Source of the DNA: Gordonia rhizosphera NBRC 16068
GTDB lineage: Bacteria > Actinomycetota > Actinomycetes > Mycobacteriales > Mycobacteriaceae
Direction of reading: 5' to 3'
Assembly: GCF_000298195.1 (NCBI RefSeq)
Contig: NZ_BAHC01000060.1
Span: 1-46,987 of the forward strand
DNA: 46,987 nucleotides
Positions 27,212-35,345 of the stretch are shown one piece after another (positions within the stretch are counted from its first letter, which is position 1; the number at the start of each line of letters is the position of its first letter). Under the pieces are notes generated by a model that saw nothing but the letters and a program-made list of their open reading frames with translations, was not told the origin of the DNA and made no database searches. The position numbers and the translations under genes were made by a program.

Positions 27212-27487
27212 TCAGTCGCCCGCGGTCTGCGGGCCGAACTCGGATGCGACCTCGGTGACCGTCGTGCACGGGAAACCGGCTCGCCGGGAATGCTCGCGCA
27301 CGGTCGCCTCGTCCGCGGTCTGGTGGACGCAGTAGACCTTGTCGCCCGCGGCATAGCTGGTGACCCAGTTGTACGGGACACCGAGAGATTCCGCGGTTGC
27401 GTTGGAGACGCGTGCGATCTCGGCGAGCGCGGTCGCGTCGAGTTCCTTGGCGCCGGGGAAGTCACGTTCGATGACGAAGGTTTTCAT
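27212..27487 (-). CDS. DUF4242-type small protein (SCO4226-like)
   Basis: The 91-residue protein MKTFVIERDFPGAKELDATA has an AAGGAGAA ribosome site just upstream of ATG 27487. Its pattern (IERDFPGA, then NWVTSYAAGDKVYCVHQT, then VREHSRRAGFPCTTVTEV) is that of the DUF4242 family, which includes the nickel-binding SCO4226 of Streptomyces with a ferredoxin-like fold. The expected metal or ligand residues include the His and Cys of KVYCVHQT and REHSR. It lies divergent from a large LuxR-type regulator over 133 bp, so that regulator may control it. Confidence 0.8.
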   Translation of the reverse strand: MKTFVIERDFPGAKELDATALAEIARVSNATAESLGVPYNWVTSYAAGDKVYCVHQTADEATVREHSRRAGFPCTTVTEVASEFGPQTAGD

Positions 27488-27585
27488 GACGGATTCTCCT
27501 TTTCTCGGGGAGTGGGTGTGCCTGACCAGCGTCGCTCGTCGCGCACACCACCGACATCGGGAGAAGCCACCCATCTTCGCTGCCC

Positions 27586-27615
27586 TTGTGTGCCGCTCGA
27601 GTTGGTGCCTATCGT
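27586..27615 (+). promoter_or_regulatory. Probable leaderless promoter of the LAL regulator
   Basis: TTGTGT (27586-27591) and TATCGT (27610-27615) are 18 bases apart, and the GTG start codon follows 5 bases later at 27621, with no ribosome site. This spacing is what leaderless transcripts of Mycobacteriales show. A hairpin-like repeat, GTGGGTGTGC (27512-27521) against GCACACCAC (27543-27551), lies just upstream and could be a regulator site. Confidence 0.45.
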
Positions 27616-27620
27616 CTGGT

Positions 27621-30191
27621 GTGGCTCTGATCGAGCGCGACGAAGAGCTGGCGGCGCTCGTGGCACACGCCGACCGGGCGCGTGCGGGTGAAGGTTGCGT
27701 CGTGATGGTGACCGGTGAGGCAGGAGCGGGGAAGACGGTCGTCGTCGAAGAGTTCGTGCGCCAGTCCTCCGGCGGGTTCCGGGTGCTGTGGGGGGCCTGC
27801 GATCCGCTGGTCACGCCGCGCCCGCTGGGCCCGCTGTTCGACGTCGTCGATGCTCTGTCTCCGGAGACTCGCAGCACGCTGTACCGCGCCGAACACTCCT
27901 ATGACATCTTCGACGCGGTGAGCGCCGATCTCGCGTCCACGCCAACACTGCTCGTCATCGACGATGCACACTGGGCCGATCAGGGGACCACCGACTTCCT
28001 CCGGCACCTGATGCGGCGTATCCGCGACAGCACGACCCTGGTGGTGATCATCGCCCGGCGCGACGAATCACCCGGTCCCGCGGACCCGGTGCGGATTCTC
28101 CTGGGTGACGTCGCACGATCCTCGTCGGCCACATCGATTGCCGTGCAGCCACTCTCGGTCGACGCGGTGGCCCGGCTCGTCGGTGACCGGCCCCTGGATC
28201 CGGTGGCCCTGCACAACCTCAGCGGCGGTAACGCCTTCTTTGTGACCGAACTGCTCGACCACGATGGCGACGACCTGCCGGCGACCGTGCGCGATGCGAT
28301 CCTGGCCCGCACCGTCGGGCTGGACGCCGCGTGCTGGGACGTGCTGAACCTGCTGGCGTGTTCGCCCGGATCGGTGCCGGGTCCGGTGATGGCCGAGCTG
28401 GGTGCCTCGGCAGACGCCCTGGGGCGGCTGGGCGGGGCGCATCTGGTGCGCCGTACGGCGCGGGGTGTCGCGTTCTGGCATGACCTGTGCCGGCTCGCCG
28501 TCGCGGATGTGATCCCGCCCGGGGCCGAGACGTCGCTCCACCGCCGGATGATCGCCGCCTACGACGCCGTCGGCGACGGCGACCATGCCACGATCGTCCA
28601 CCACGCGCAGGGTGCCGGGGACCGCGCTCGGGTCCGTGCGGCCGCGGCCGCGGCCGGTCGCGTCGCAGCACGTTCGGGTGCGCATCAGCAGAGCGCCGAG
28701 TTCTTCCGGACGGCGCTGGCCGCCGGCCGCGGAAACGACGCCGACGACACCGAGCTGCTGGAGTCGCTCGCGGCGGAGTTCTATTTGATCGATCGCCTGG
28801 ACGAGGCGATCGACGCGTGCGAATCGGCACTCGAGCTACGCCGGCGCGCCGACGATGTGGACGGCGTGAGCGCCGACCACAACGCGCTGGCCATCTACGA
28901 GTGGTACAACGCCGACCGTGCTGCCGCGGATCGGCATGTCGCCCAGGCGATCAGCGTGTATGACGCGGTCGACCGCATCGGGCCGCCACTCGGCCACGCC
29001 TACGCGATGCGTGCGTTCCTGGCAGTGCAGTCGGCATCGGTCCAGGAGGCTCGGCAATACGTCGGGCAGGCCCGGCGGGTGTCGGAGATCGTCGACGACC
29101 CGACACTGCGGGCACGCATCGCCATCGTCGACGGACTCTGCGACGTCGCCTCCGGTGACTCCGCCGGGCGTCGGCACATCCTGGACGTGCTGGCGCGTGC
29201 CCCCGAACACCTCGACGAGGTCCATTCGAGCGGCTACAGCAACCTGGCCTATTTCGATGTCGAGCACCGACGATTGGCGGCGGCAGCCGACCTGCTGTCC
29301 ACCAGTATCGACATGACCGTCGACAGCGATCTCCCGGTCTGCCGGGTCTGGCAGGTCGCCACGCGCGGGCGACTCGAATTCCTGAGCGGCCGTTGGGAGG
29401 AGGCTCTGGACGATTCCACGACGGTGCTCGACGGTCCGTCGGCTCCGCTGGCGCGACCATCGCCGCTCCTGATCCGCGGACTCGTCGAGCTGCGATCGAA
29501 CAGTGGCGGCCGTGACGATCTGGATAGTGCCTGGGCGTTGGCCGTCCGGTACGGGGAATCGTTGCGATTGGTTCCGGCGGCGGCCGCACTCGTGGAGCAG
29601 ATGTGGCTGACCGGGTCTCCGGATGACCGGATCGCCGAGTTCGCGCGGCTCGCCGACGACGACGGAGACGGATTGCAGTGGGCGAGAGGAGACCTGGCCG
29701 TCTGGCTGAAGCGGATTGGTATCGATGTGGCGACCGTGGGCATTGCGGCGCCGTGCGCGGCGTGGCTCGCGGGTGATGTCGGTGCGGCCGCACAGCAGCT
29801 TGCCGAACTGGGTCTGACCTTCGACGCGGCGGTGGCATGTACCGAGACCGCTGACCCAGCAGATGTCGGCAGGGGACTGGAGACCCTCGATCGGCTGGGC
29901 GCGCACGCGACAGCCGCAAAGATCCGTCGCGACCTGCGGGTGGCCGGGATGTCTGCGGTCCCGGCGCGACGGCGACCTTCGACGATGGCCAACGCCGCTG
30001 GACTGACCCGACGCCAGATCGAGGTTCTCGCGCTGATGGGCGAGGGCCTCACGAACGCGGAACTCGCCGAACGCCTCTACCTCTCGGCGAAGACGGTCGA
30101 CCATCACGTGTCGGCGATCCTGACCCGACTCGAGGTGCCGAACCGTCGTGAGGCGGTGCGTCGCGGACGCGAGTTCGGTCTGATCGGCTGA
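27621..30191 (+). CDS. Large ATP-binding LuxR-family regulator (LAL)
   Basis: The 856-residue protein starts at GTG 27621 (VALIERDEELAALV). It has the LAL layout: an N-terminal AAA/STAND ATPase with Walker A GEAGAGKT near residue 33 and Walker B LLVIDDAHWAD near 110, and a long helical-repeat (TPR-like) middle rich in Ala/Glu. The C-terminal LuxR helix-turn-helix is at about residues 792-850 (GLTRRQIEVLALMGEGLTNA, then ELAERLYLSAKTVDHHVSAI). Such regulators need ATP and an inducer to activate transcription, as MalT does. Its target is unknown; divergent DUF4242 and the downstream secreted protein are candidates. The open frame back to 27360 overlaps the divergent gene. Confidence 0.88.
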   Translation: MALIERDEELAALVAHADRARAGEGCVVMVTGEAGAGKTVVVEEFVRQSSGGFRVLWGACDPLVTPRPLGPLFDVVDALSPETRSTLYRAEHSYDIFDAVSADLASTPTLLVIDDAHWADQGTTDFLRHLMRRIRDSTTLVVIIARRDESPGPADPVRILLGDVARSSSATSIAVQPLSVDAVARLVGDRPLDPVALHNLSGGNAFFVTELLDHDGDDLPATVRDAILARTVGLDAACWDVLNLLACSPGSVPGPVMAELGASADALGRLGGAHLVRRTARGVAFWHDLCRLAVADVIPPGAETSLHRRMIAAYDAVGDGDHATIVHHAQGAGDRARVRAAAAAAGRVAARSGAHQQSAEFFRTALAAGRGNDADDTELLESLAAEFYLIDRLDEAIDACESALELRRRADDVDGVSADHNALAIYEWYNADRAAADRHVAQAISVYDAVDRIGPPLGHAYAMRAFLAVQSASVQEARQYVGQARRVSEIVDDPTLRARIAIVDGLCDVASGDSAGRRHILDVLARAPEHLDEVHSSGYSNLAYFDVEHRRLAAAADLLSTSIDMTVDSDLPVCRVWQVATRGRLEFLSGRWEEALDDSTTVLDGPSAPLARPSPLLIRGLVELRSNSGGRDDLDSAWALAVRYGESLRLVPAAAALVEQMWLTGSPDDRIAEFARLADDDGDGLQWARGDLAVWLKRIGIDVATVGIAAPCAAWLAGDVGAAAQQLAELGLTFDAAVACTETADPADVGRGLETLDRLGAHATAAKIRRDLRVAGMSAVPARRRPSTMANAAGLTRRQIEVLALMGEGLTNAELAERLYLSAKTVDHHVSAILTRLEVPNRREAVRRGREFGLIG

Positions 30192-30202
30192 TCCGACGAC
30201 GA

Positions 30203-30264
30203 CTCCCCATACGTGGCGCGTGGCGATGGTGCCGCAACGTGGGGAGGTTTTCCCGATTCGGGAA
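30203..30264 (+). terminator. Tandem hairpins after the LAL gene
   Basis: CTCCCCATACGT (30203-30214) pairs with ACGTGGGGAG (30237-30246) apart from two unpaired bases, and TTCCCGA-T-TCGGGAA (30250-30264) is a perfect 15 bp palindrome straight after, starting within a short T run. Together they follow the LAL stop at 30191. A terminator is likely; the second element could also be an operator for the secreted-protein gene starting at 30346. Confidence 0.5.
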
Positions 30265-30345
30265 GGTGCCCACCGACCGGATGCTGATGACACGTCCCCG
30301 GAACAGCTCGGGTTCGCATCATCAATTCCACGCCAGGAGCAGATC

Positions 30346-30867
30346 ATGAGTCACACATCCCGCATCCGACGAGCCGGCGCGACGATCGCCGCCGTCGCCA
30401 TCGCCGCCGGATTGGCGACCGCCACGTCCGTCGGGTCGGCGGTGGCCGCCCCGCCGGCGACGGGCGCCCGCCTGATGGTCTATGCACCCGACACCTCCAA
30501 CATCAGGGTCACCATCGAAGGCGTCTTCCCGATGAGCCGGATCGACGCGGACACCGTCATCAAGTACATGAACGACCAACGCGCCGGGGGAGTGACGTAC
30601 ACCCTGCGCGCCGACGACCCGGGTGCCAACGACGCGGTGGTGTTCGAGCGCTACGTCACCGGCACCGGGACCATGCCGGGCGGTCACCTCCTCGCCACCG
30701 ACGAGGGACTGCACTACCTGAAGATCATGCTCGTTCCGCGGGAGTACATGGACGAGGACCACAATCCGTTCGACGACACCGACGAGATCTACGCCCAGGT
30801 GCACCTCAACTACGCGCAGGGCGGGGACCGGTATGCGACGAGCCCGGTCGTGGCGAGAAACTACTGA
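30346..30867 (+). CDS. Small secreted protein of unknown function
   Basis: Start ATG 30346 (MSHTSRIRRAGATIAAVAIA) has AGGAG 8 bases upstream. A Sec signal peptide (basic start, hydrophobic residues 11-33) ends at a likely AVA-A cleavage site near residue 36. The mature part of about 138 residues has no Cys and is rich in Asp and Tyr, with beta-like segments (LMVYAPDTSNIRVTIEGVFP, YTLRADDPGANDAVVFERYV). An acidic stretch, EYMDEDHNPFDDTDE, could bind a cation. I recognise no family. It follows the LAL regulator by 154 bp with hairpins between, so it is a separate or regulated unit. Confidence 0.75.
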   Translation: MSHTSRIRRAGATIAAVAIAAGLATATSVGSAVAAPPATGARLMVYAPDTSNIRVTIEGVFPMSRIDADTVIKYMNDQRAGGVTYTLRADDPGANDAVVFERYVTGTGTMPGGHLLATDEGLHYLKIMLVPREYMDEDHNPFDDTDEIYAQVHLNYAQGGDRYATSPVVARNY

Positions 30868-30947
30868 CGCGGCGCACGTGCCCGTGTAGAGGGGCATGGC
30901 ATGGGCGCGGTTCCCCTGAACCGATCAGTCGCCGTACTGTCAGCGCT

Positions 30948-31679
30948 ATGGATATGCTCGCCGGTCATCGAGACACCGGACCGATCGGCCGTGGGCCGAC
31001 GTCGGTCGAGCGCCGGCAGATCCTGCAGCGACGTATCCGGTGGCTGGTAGCGGCAACGATCGGCTACAACGTCGTCGAGGCTGCGATCGCGATCGGTGAG
31101 GGCGCGCGCGTGTCGTCGGGAGCGCTGATCGGATTCGGGCTTGATTCAGTGATCGAGGTGTCCTCGGCGGCCGCGGTTGCCTGGCAATTCGCCGGTGCCG
31201 ATCCGGAACGCCGGGAGAAGGCGGCGCTGCGTTTCATCGCGTTCTCCTTCTTCGCGCTGGCGCTGTATGTGAGCGTGGAGGCGATCCGATCGCTGATGGG
31301 GCTGGGGGAGCAGGCGCGGCATTCGACGATCGGAATCACGTTGGCCGCTGTCAGCCTGATCGTGATGCCGGTGCTGTCGTGGACCGAGCGTCGTGCCGGT
31401 CGAGAACTCGGTTCGCTGTCCGCGGTCGCGGATTCCAAACAGACACTGCTGTGCACGTACCTGTCGGCGGTACTGCTGGTGGGCTTGGTCCTCAACAGCT
31501 GGCTGGACTGGTCGTGGGCCGATCCCATTGCGGCGCTGGTGATTGCGGCCGTCGCAGTGCGCGAGGGCGTCAACGCATGGAAGGGCGACGCCTGTTGTGC
31601 GCCGTCGGCTGTCACGACCACAGACGATGCGGGTCGGTGCTGCGACGGTGACTCGCACGGGCACTGCGCATCAGAGTGA
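30948..31679 (+). CDS. CDF-like cation efflux transporter
   Basis: The 243-residue membrane protein has about six hydrophobic segments between residues 30 and 205. The cation-diffusion-facilitator pattern appears twice: GFGLDSVIEVSSA in segment 2 and SKQTLLCTYLSA in segment 5, the places of the metal-binding Asp/His residues. The tail (residues 214-243) is Cys/His-rich (CCAPS, RCCDGDSHGHC) and would bind thiophilic metals. It lacks the long cytoplasmic CDF domain. The stop overlaps the next gene's start (GTGA), tying it to an arsenite-type transporter and suggesting joint metal or metalloid resistance. Confidence 0.8.
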   Translation: MDMLAGHRDTGPIGRGPTSVERRQILQRRIRWLVAATIGYNVVEAAIAIGEGARVSSGALIGFGLDSVIEVSSAAAVAWQFAGADPERREKAALRFIAFSFFALALYVSVEAIRSLMGLGEQARHSTIGITLAAVSLIVMPVLSWTERRAGRELGSLSAVADSKQTLLCTYLSAVLLVGLVLNSWLDWSWADPIAALVIAAVAVREGVNAWKGDACCAPSAVTTTDDAGRCCDGDSHGHCASE

Positions 31680-32703
31680 CTGACCCGATGCAGTCGGGGC
31701 CGGGGGATCGGGTGTCGTCGGTGGCGGCGGTGCTGGAGCGTCATCAGGTCGTGCTCTACGTGGCAGCCATCGGTGCCGGCGCCGTGATCGGGCTGGGGAT
31801 CCCCGGTGGTGCAACGGTTCTCGAGCATGCCATCAACCCAGCGCTGGCGGCCTTGTTGTACGTCACGTTCCTGCAGGTTCCGGCGCGCACCCTGGTGGCG
31901 GCGGTGCGCGACGTCCGGTTCATGGCGGCGGTGCTGACCGTCAATTTCGTGGTGGTGCCGGTCGTGGTGGCGGCCATGTTCGGGTTCCTGCCGTCCGATC
32001 AGGCGGTCCGCATCGGGGTGCTCTTGGTGTTGTTGTGCCCGTGTGTCGACTACGTGATCGTCTTCTCCGGATTGGCCGGTGGCGACAACCATCGTCTGCT
32101 GGCGGCCACCCCTGCGCTGCTGTTGCTCCAGATGGCAGTGCTGCCGCGCTGTTCCTGGTATTGATTCTGGGTTCGGAGCTGGCCGACATCGTCGAGGTGG
32201 GCCCGTTCGTCGAGGCATTTGTCGTGCTGATCGTCATCCCGCTCACTCTCGCATGGCTGACCCAGTGGTGGTCGGCGAGACATCCGGCCGGGCAACGATT
32301 CTCCCTGCGCGCGTCCACCACGATGGTGCCGCTGATGATGCTGGTCCTGACGCTCGTGGTGGCCTCCCAGTTCCCCAAGGTCGACGACAGCCTGTCCGAG
32401 GTGGCAGCCGTGGTGCCGTTCTATGTGCTCTTCCTGGCGATCATGCCGGTCGCCGGCATCGGGGTCGGGCGTATGTTCGGACTCGCGACTCCCGCTCGTC
32501 GCGCGGTGGTCTTCTCCGGGGCGACACGCAACTCGCTGGTGGTGTTGCCGTTGGCCCTGGCGCTGCCGGCCGGGCTCGAACTCGCAGCCGCGGTCGTGGT
32601 GACCCAAACCCTGGTGGAGGTCATCGGGATGGTTGTGTATGTGCGTCTCGTCCCGCGGTTGCTTCCGCAGCCGAGTGCCCAGGGGCCTGATACTCGTCGG
32701 TGA
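31676..32703 (+). pseudogene. Arsenite/bile-acid-type (BASS) transporter, frameshifted
   Basis: The first open frame (31676-32164) encodes about 157 residues of a BASS/ACR3-like transporter and then stops. The rest continues in another frame to the stop at 32703, with LFLVLILGSELADIVEVG joining smoothly after LLLQMAVLP. Adding one base near 32144-32149 (a GCG-rich stretch) would restore a single gene of about 343 residues with some ten hydrophobic segments, the usual family length. No slippery heptamer is present. The GTG start overlaps the cation transporter stop. Whether this is a true inactivating deletion or a base-calling error cannot be told from one sequence. Confidence 0.75.
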
Positions 32704-32769
32704 CGCGACGGACGCCGCAGCGACCATCCGCCCCACCAGAGGCGAAGGCGAATGGTCGCGGCGACCGGT

Positions 32770-34425
32770 TCAGCTCGTCGGTGTCGTCGTCGTTGTCGTC
32801 GACGGCAACTCGAGGCCGGCCTCGGGCTGTGCCGGTGCCGGCGGGACGAGTTCCTCGGTGGTCGTCGGGATCTCGGTCGTCGTGGTGGGTTCCTCGGTTG
32901 TGGTCGTCGGAGCCTCGGTGGTCGGGACCTCCGTGGTGGTCGGGATCTCGGTGGTCGTCGGCACAGTGGTCGTCGGAACCGTGGACGTCGGGATGGTCTC
33001 CCACATCGCGCTGCTGACCGCCACCGTCTTCGACCCGCCGGCTTCGGTGAGCGACAGCACCCAGACACCGTGCGCGTCGGTTGCCGACGTGACCGCGCTG
33101 CGGGTCAGCGACCCGGCGGACACCGACCGCGAGACGCTGTCGCTGCAGCTCAGCTGCAGGAGCGAGGCGTCGGGCGTGGCGGGCACGGTGCACGACACCG
33201 AACTGCCGTCGCGATCGAAACCGAAGCTGCCGATGCGATCACCGACACCGCTGAACGAGGTCGGCGACGGTGGCTGTGACGTCTCGGAACTCTCCGAAGT
33301 CTCTGTCGTCGTGGTGCCCGGTACGGCCGAGGTGGATTCCGCGGCCGGCGTCGACGGCGGCGCGGCCATGACCGAGGACGGCACGTCGCCGGGCGTGGAC
33401 GGCGACTCGGCCGCTGCTGACTCGGCCGCCGCTGACCGGACCGCCGAGGACTCCGGTGCACCCTCGGGCACACCGTTGTTCGCGACCGCACGTTCGTCGA
33501 CCTCGGCGGCCGCTTGCGTGCTGCCCGCGCGTTCGAGGCCGTTGGCGGTGGCGTCGTCCTCGCTGTCGGGTGTGTATGCAGTGTTCAGTGCGGCCGCAGT
33601 CGGCAGCTGTTCGGTCAGCGGCGGAACGCCGGTCAGATTGAGGCCGCCGCCGATGCGTTGCTCGGTGAGCTGACTGGTGAACAGGTTGACCAGCGTGAGC
33701 AGTGCGGTGTTCGGTGTGCCCGCGGCGGGAGTGGGCGCGGCGGGCACGACGGTCGTCGTGTTGTTGACGACGGTCACGTGCTGATTCTCGTACGCCACTC
33801 GGGTCACGGTGGTGCTGCGATAACCGCGCCAGGGTGACCCGATGACCCGGTACCCACCGATCGGTGCGGCGGCCGGCGGCGCCAGCGGGTTGCCGCAGCT
33901 ACACACCGCACGCGGCACACCGGCCCCGTCGACGTAGACCGAGGTACCCGCCTGCAGAACGGACTGGAACGGGTGCGCGCCACCGCCGCCGTAGGTGTGG
34001 TTGGTGACCCAGGTGTCGGCGGTCAGCACCACCGGTGTCAGCGTGTTCAGGTAATACGGGATCGACGCCGGGCTGATACCGAACACGCCGGCCCACGCCC
34101 GCGCGGTGTCCGGGGAGGACATCAGCCGGTTGCTCAGGGCCGCGGTGTCGCAGGTGGCGCTCCCGGTGGACGCGTACAGGCCTGCCTGGGTGCCATTGAC
34201 GGTCCGCGCACCGTTGTCGGGTGCGCCGACCTGGGCGGGGAGGCGGTTGGCGTCGGGGAGATCCGCGTTGGTCACCAGGACCGGCGCGGTGAACGGGTCG
34301 TCGCCGGGATCGTTCGCCGCGTTCAGCGTCAGACCGGGAATCCTGATGTCGCCGTTGCGGGCCTTGACCACCAACACCACACCCGTGGCCACGATCAGCG
34401 CCAGGACGAGAACGATCGCGGCCAA
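32770..34425 (-). CDS. DUF6777-type membrane-anchored extracytoplasmic protein with Thr/Pro-rich tail
   Basis: From the TTG at 34425 the frame gives 551 residues. One membrane segment (IVLVLALIVATGVVLVV) is followed by a DUF6777-like extracytoplasmic domain to about residue 230, recognised by GTQAGLYASTG, ARAWAGVFGISPASIPYYL, LTPVVLTADTWVTNHTYGG and the CSCGNPL motif. Then come Ala/Ser/Glu-rich linker sequence and a second Cys-containing beta domain (about 395-475). The last 75 residues are a degenerate TTT/PTTTE/VPTTT repeat, likely a cell-wall-spanning or glycosylated region. The function of DUF6777 is unknown. The gene probably starts upstream at 34528, with a frame break; see the separate entry. 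Confidence 0.72.
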   Translation of the reverse strand: MAAIVLVLALIVATGVVLVVKARNGDIRIPGLTLNAANDPGDDPFTAPVLVTNADLPDANRLPAQVGAPDNGARTVNGTQAGLYASTGSATCDTAALSNRLMSSPDTARAWAGVFGISPASIPYYLNTLTPVVLTADTWVTNHTYGGGGAHPFQSVLQAGTSVYVDGAGVPRAVCSCGNPLAPPAAAPIGGYRVIGSPWRGYRSTTVTRVAYENQHVTVVNNTTTVVPAAPTPAAGTPNTALLTLVNLFTSQLTEQRIGGGLNLTGVPPLTEQLPTAAALNTAYTPDSEDDATANGLERAGSTQAAAEVDERAVANNGVPEGAPESSAVRSAAAESAAAESPSTPGDVPSSVMAAPPSTPAAESTSAVPGTTTTETSESSETSQPPSPTSFSGVGDRIGSFGFDRDGSSVSCTVPATPDASLLQLSCSDSVSRSVSAGSLTRSAVTSATDAHGVWVLSLTEAGGSKTVAVSSAMWETIPTSTVPTTTVPTTTEIPTTTEVPTTEAPTTTTEEPTTTTEIPTTTEELVPPAPAQPEAGLELPSTTTTTTPTS

Positions 34426-34528
34426 CGCGATGGTCAGTGGGCGACGGTTCTTCGGTTGGGGCGGTGGGGGGAACGCGCCGAAGGACCCCGACGGATAGGT
34501 TGGGGGGCCGGGTGGGTAGTACGGACAT
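34426..34528 (-). other. Out-of-frame N-terminus of the DUF6777 gene
   Basis: The only good ribosome site (AGGAG, 8 bases before an ATG at 34528) starts a frame different from the body of the gene. The body frame upstream of 34425 encodes a typical cytoplasmic Pro/Tyr-rich leader (PYYPPGPPTYPSGSFGAF, then PPPPQPKNRRPLT) but meets TAG without any start. Removing one base from the run of six G at 34502-34507 would join ATG 34528 to the body frame. A homopolymer error or slippage is likely. Confidence 0.6.
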
Positions 34529-34792
34529 CGGTCACGCTCCTACGGGGCATTCTGTGGACGCCAGGCGGGTGAAACGGTGACGACGAGATCCGGGGGTGCC
34601 ACCGGTGACGAGTATTCTGGTGGCCATCGACCTCCGGCAAGCCATGACCAGCACAAAAGGGGTGCGCGGCGCAAAACCACCCGTTCGGACTACACGGCCG
34701 TAACGAGTGAGTTCGATAAAGCGAACCACCGGGGAAGAGCACCCGAACCGGGGGTCGCCACAGGCCCGGTATACGACCCAGGGGCGACGTCG

Positions 34793-35308
34793 ATGATTTT
34801 GCCGCGGGAGCGTGATCCGCGCTTCATCACGATCCGCCGCGGAGGGACTCTCACCGATTCCGACCATCGGTTGCTCGCCGTGTGGGCGGCCGTTTGCGCC
34901 GAGCATGTCCTGGGCTTGTTCGAACAGGCACAACCGGAGGATCCGCGCCCGCGTCGCGCGATTGAGCAGATCCGCGGCTGGGTGCGCGGGGAGGTCATGA
35001 TGATGGACGCCCGGGCGGCGGGCGGTCATGCGATGGGTGCGGCCCGGGATCTGCGTGGGGCACCTCGTTTCGCCGCCTACGCCGCCGGACAGGCAGGGGC
35101 CGTCGCCCACGTCGCGGCGCACGAGCTCGGCGCGGCCGCCTACGCCATCAAGGCCGCCCGCGCCGCGGCACCACCGGGCGACGGTGACAGCGCCGGACGT
35201 CGGGAGTGTCAGTGGCAGCGCGACCAGCTCCCCGACGCGATCCGTGACCTCGTGCTCGATGATCAGCGCCTGCGCAACGACATCTGCTGGTCGGTCTTCG
35301 ACGTCTGA
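34793..35308 (+). CDS. Imm5-like putative immunity protein
   Basis: I use ATG 34793 (MILPRERDPRFITI); an open frame back to 34577 has no homology-like character. The 171-residue all-alpha product shows DHRLLAVWAAVCAEHVLGLF, then RRAIEQIRGWVRGE, MMDARAAGGHAMGAARD, and AAYAAGQAGAVAHVAAHELG with AAYAIKAARAAA, the pattern of the actinobacterial proteins called putative immunity protein (Imm-5-like). The name rests on distant similarity to toxin-immunity families; no toxin is known for most members. It is divergent from the DUF6777 gene. GTTCG-ATAAAG-CGAAC at 34711-34726 in the spacer may be an operator. Confidence 0.62.
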   Translation: MILPRERDPRFITIRRGGTLTDSDHRLLAVWAAVCAEHVLGLFEQAQPEDPRPRRAIEQIRGWVRGEVMMMDARAAGGHAMGAARDLRGAPRFAAYAAGQAGAVAHVAAHELGAAAYAIKAARAAAPPGDGDSAGRRECQWQRDQLPDAIRDLVLDDQRLRNDICWSVFDV

Positions 35309-35345
35309 TCACCGTGTGCGCAGAACCCACTCGAGCGACGGTCGC

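Noticed and set aside
32130..32165. Programmed ribosomal frameshift in the BASS-type transporter
   Set aside because: No slippery heptamer or following pseudoknot-like sequence is visible; a base deletion or sequencing error is simpler.
32780..33010. Possible CRISPR or tandem-repeat array at the end of the DUF6777 gene
   Set aside because: The repeated GTGGTCGTCGG-like units vary in length and simply encode a Thr/Pro/Glu-rich protein tail; there are no spacers.
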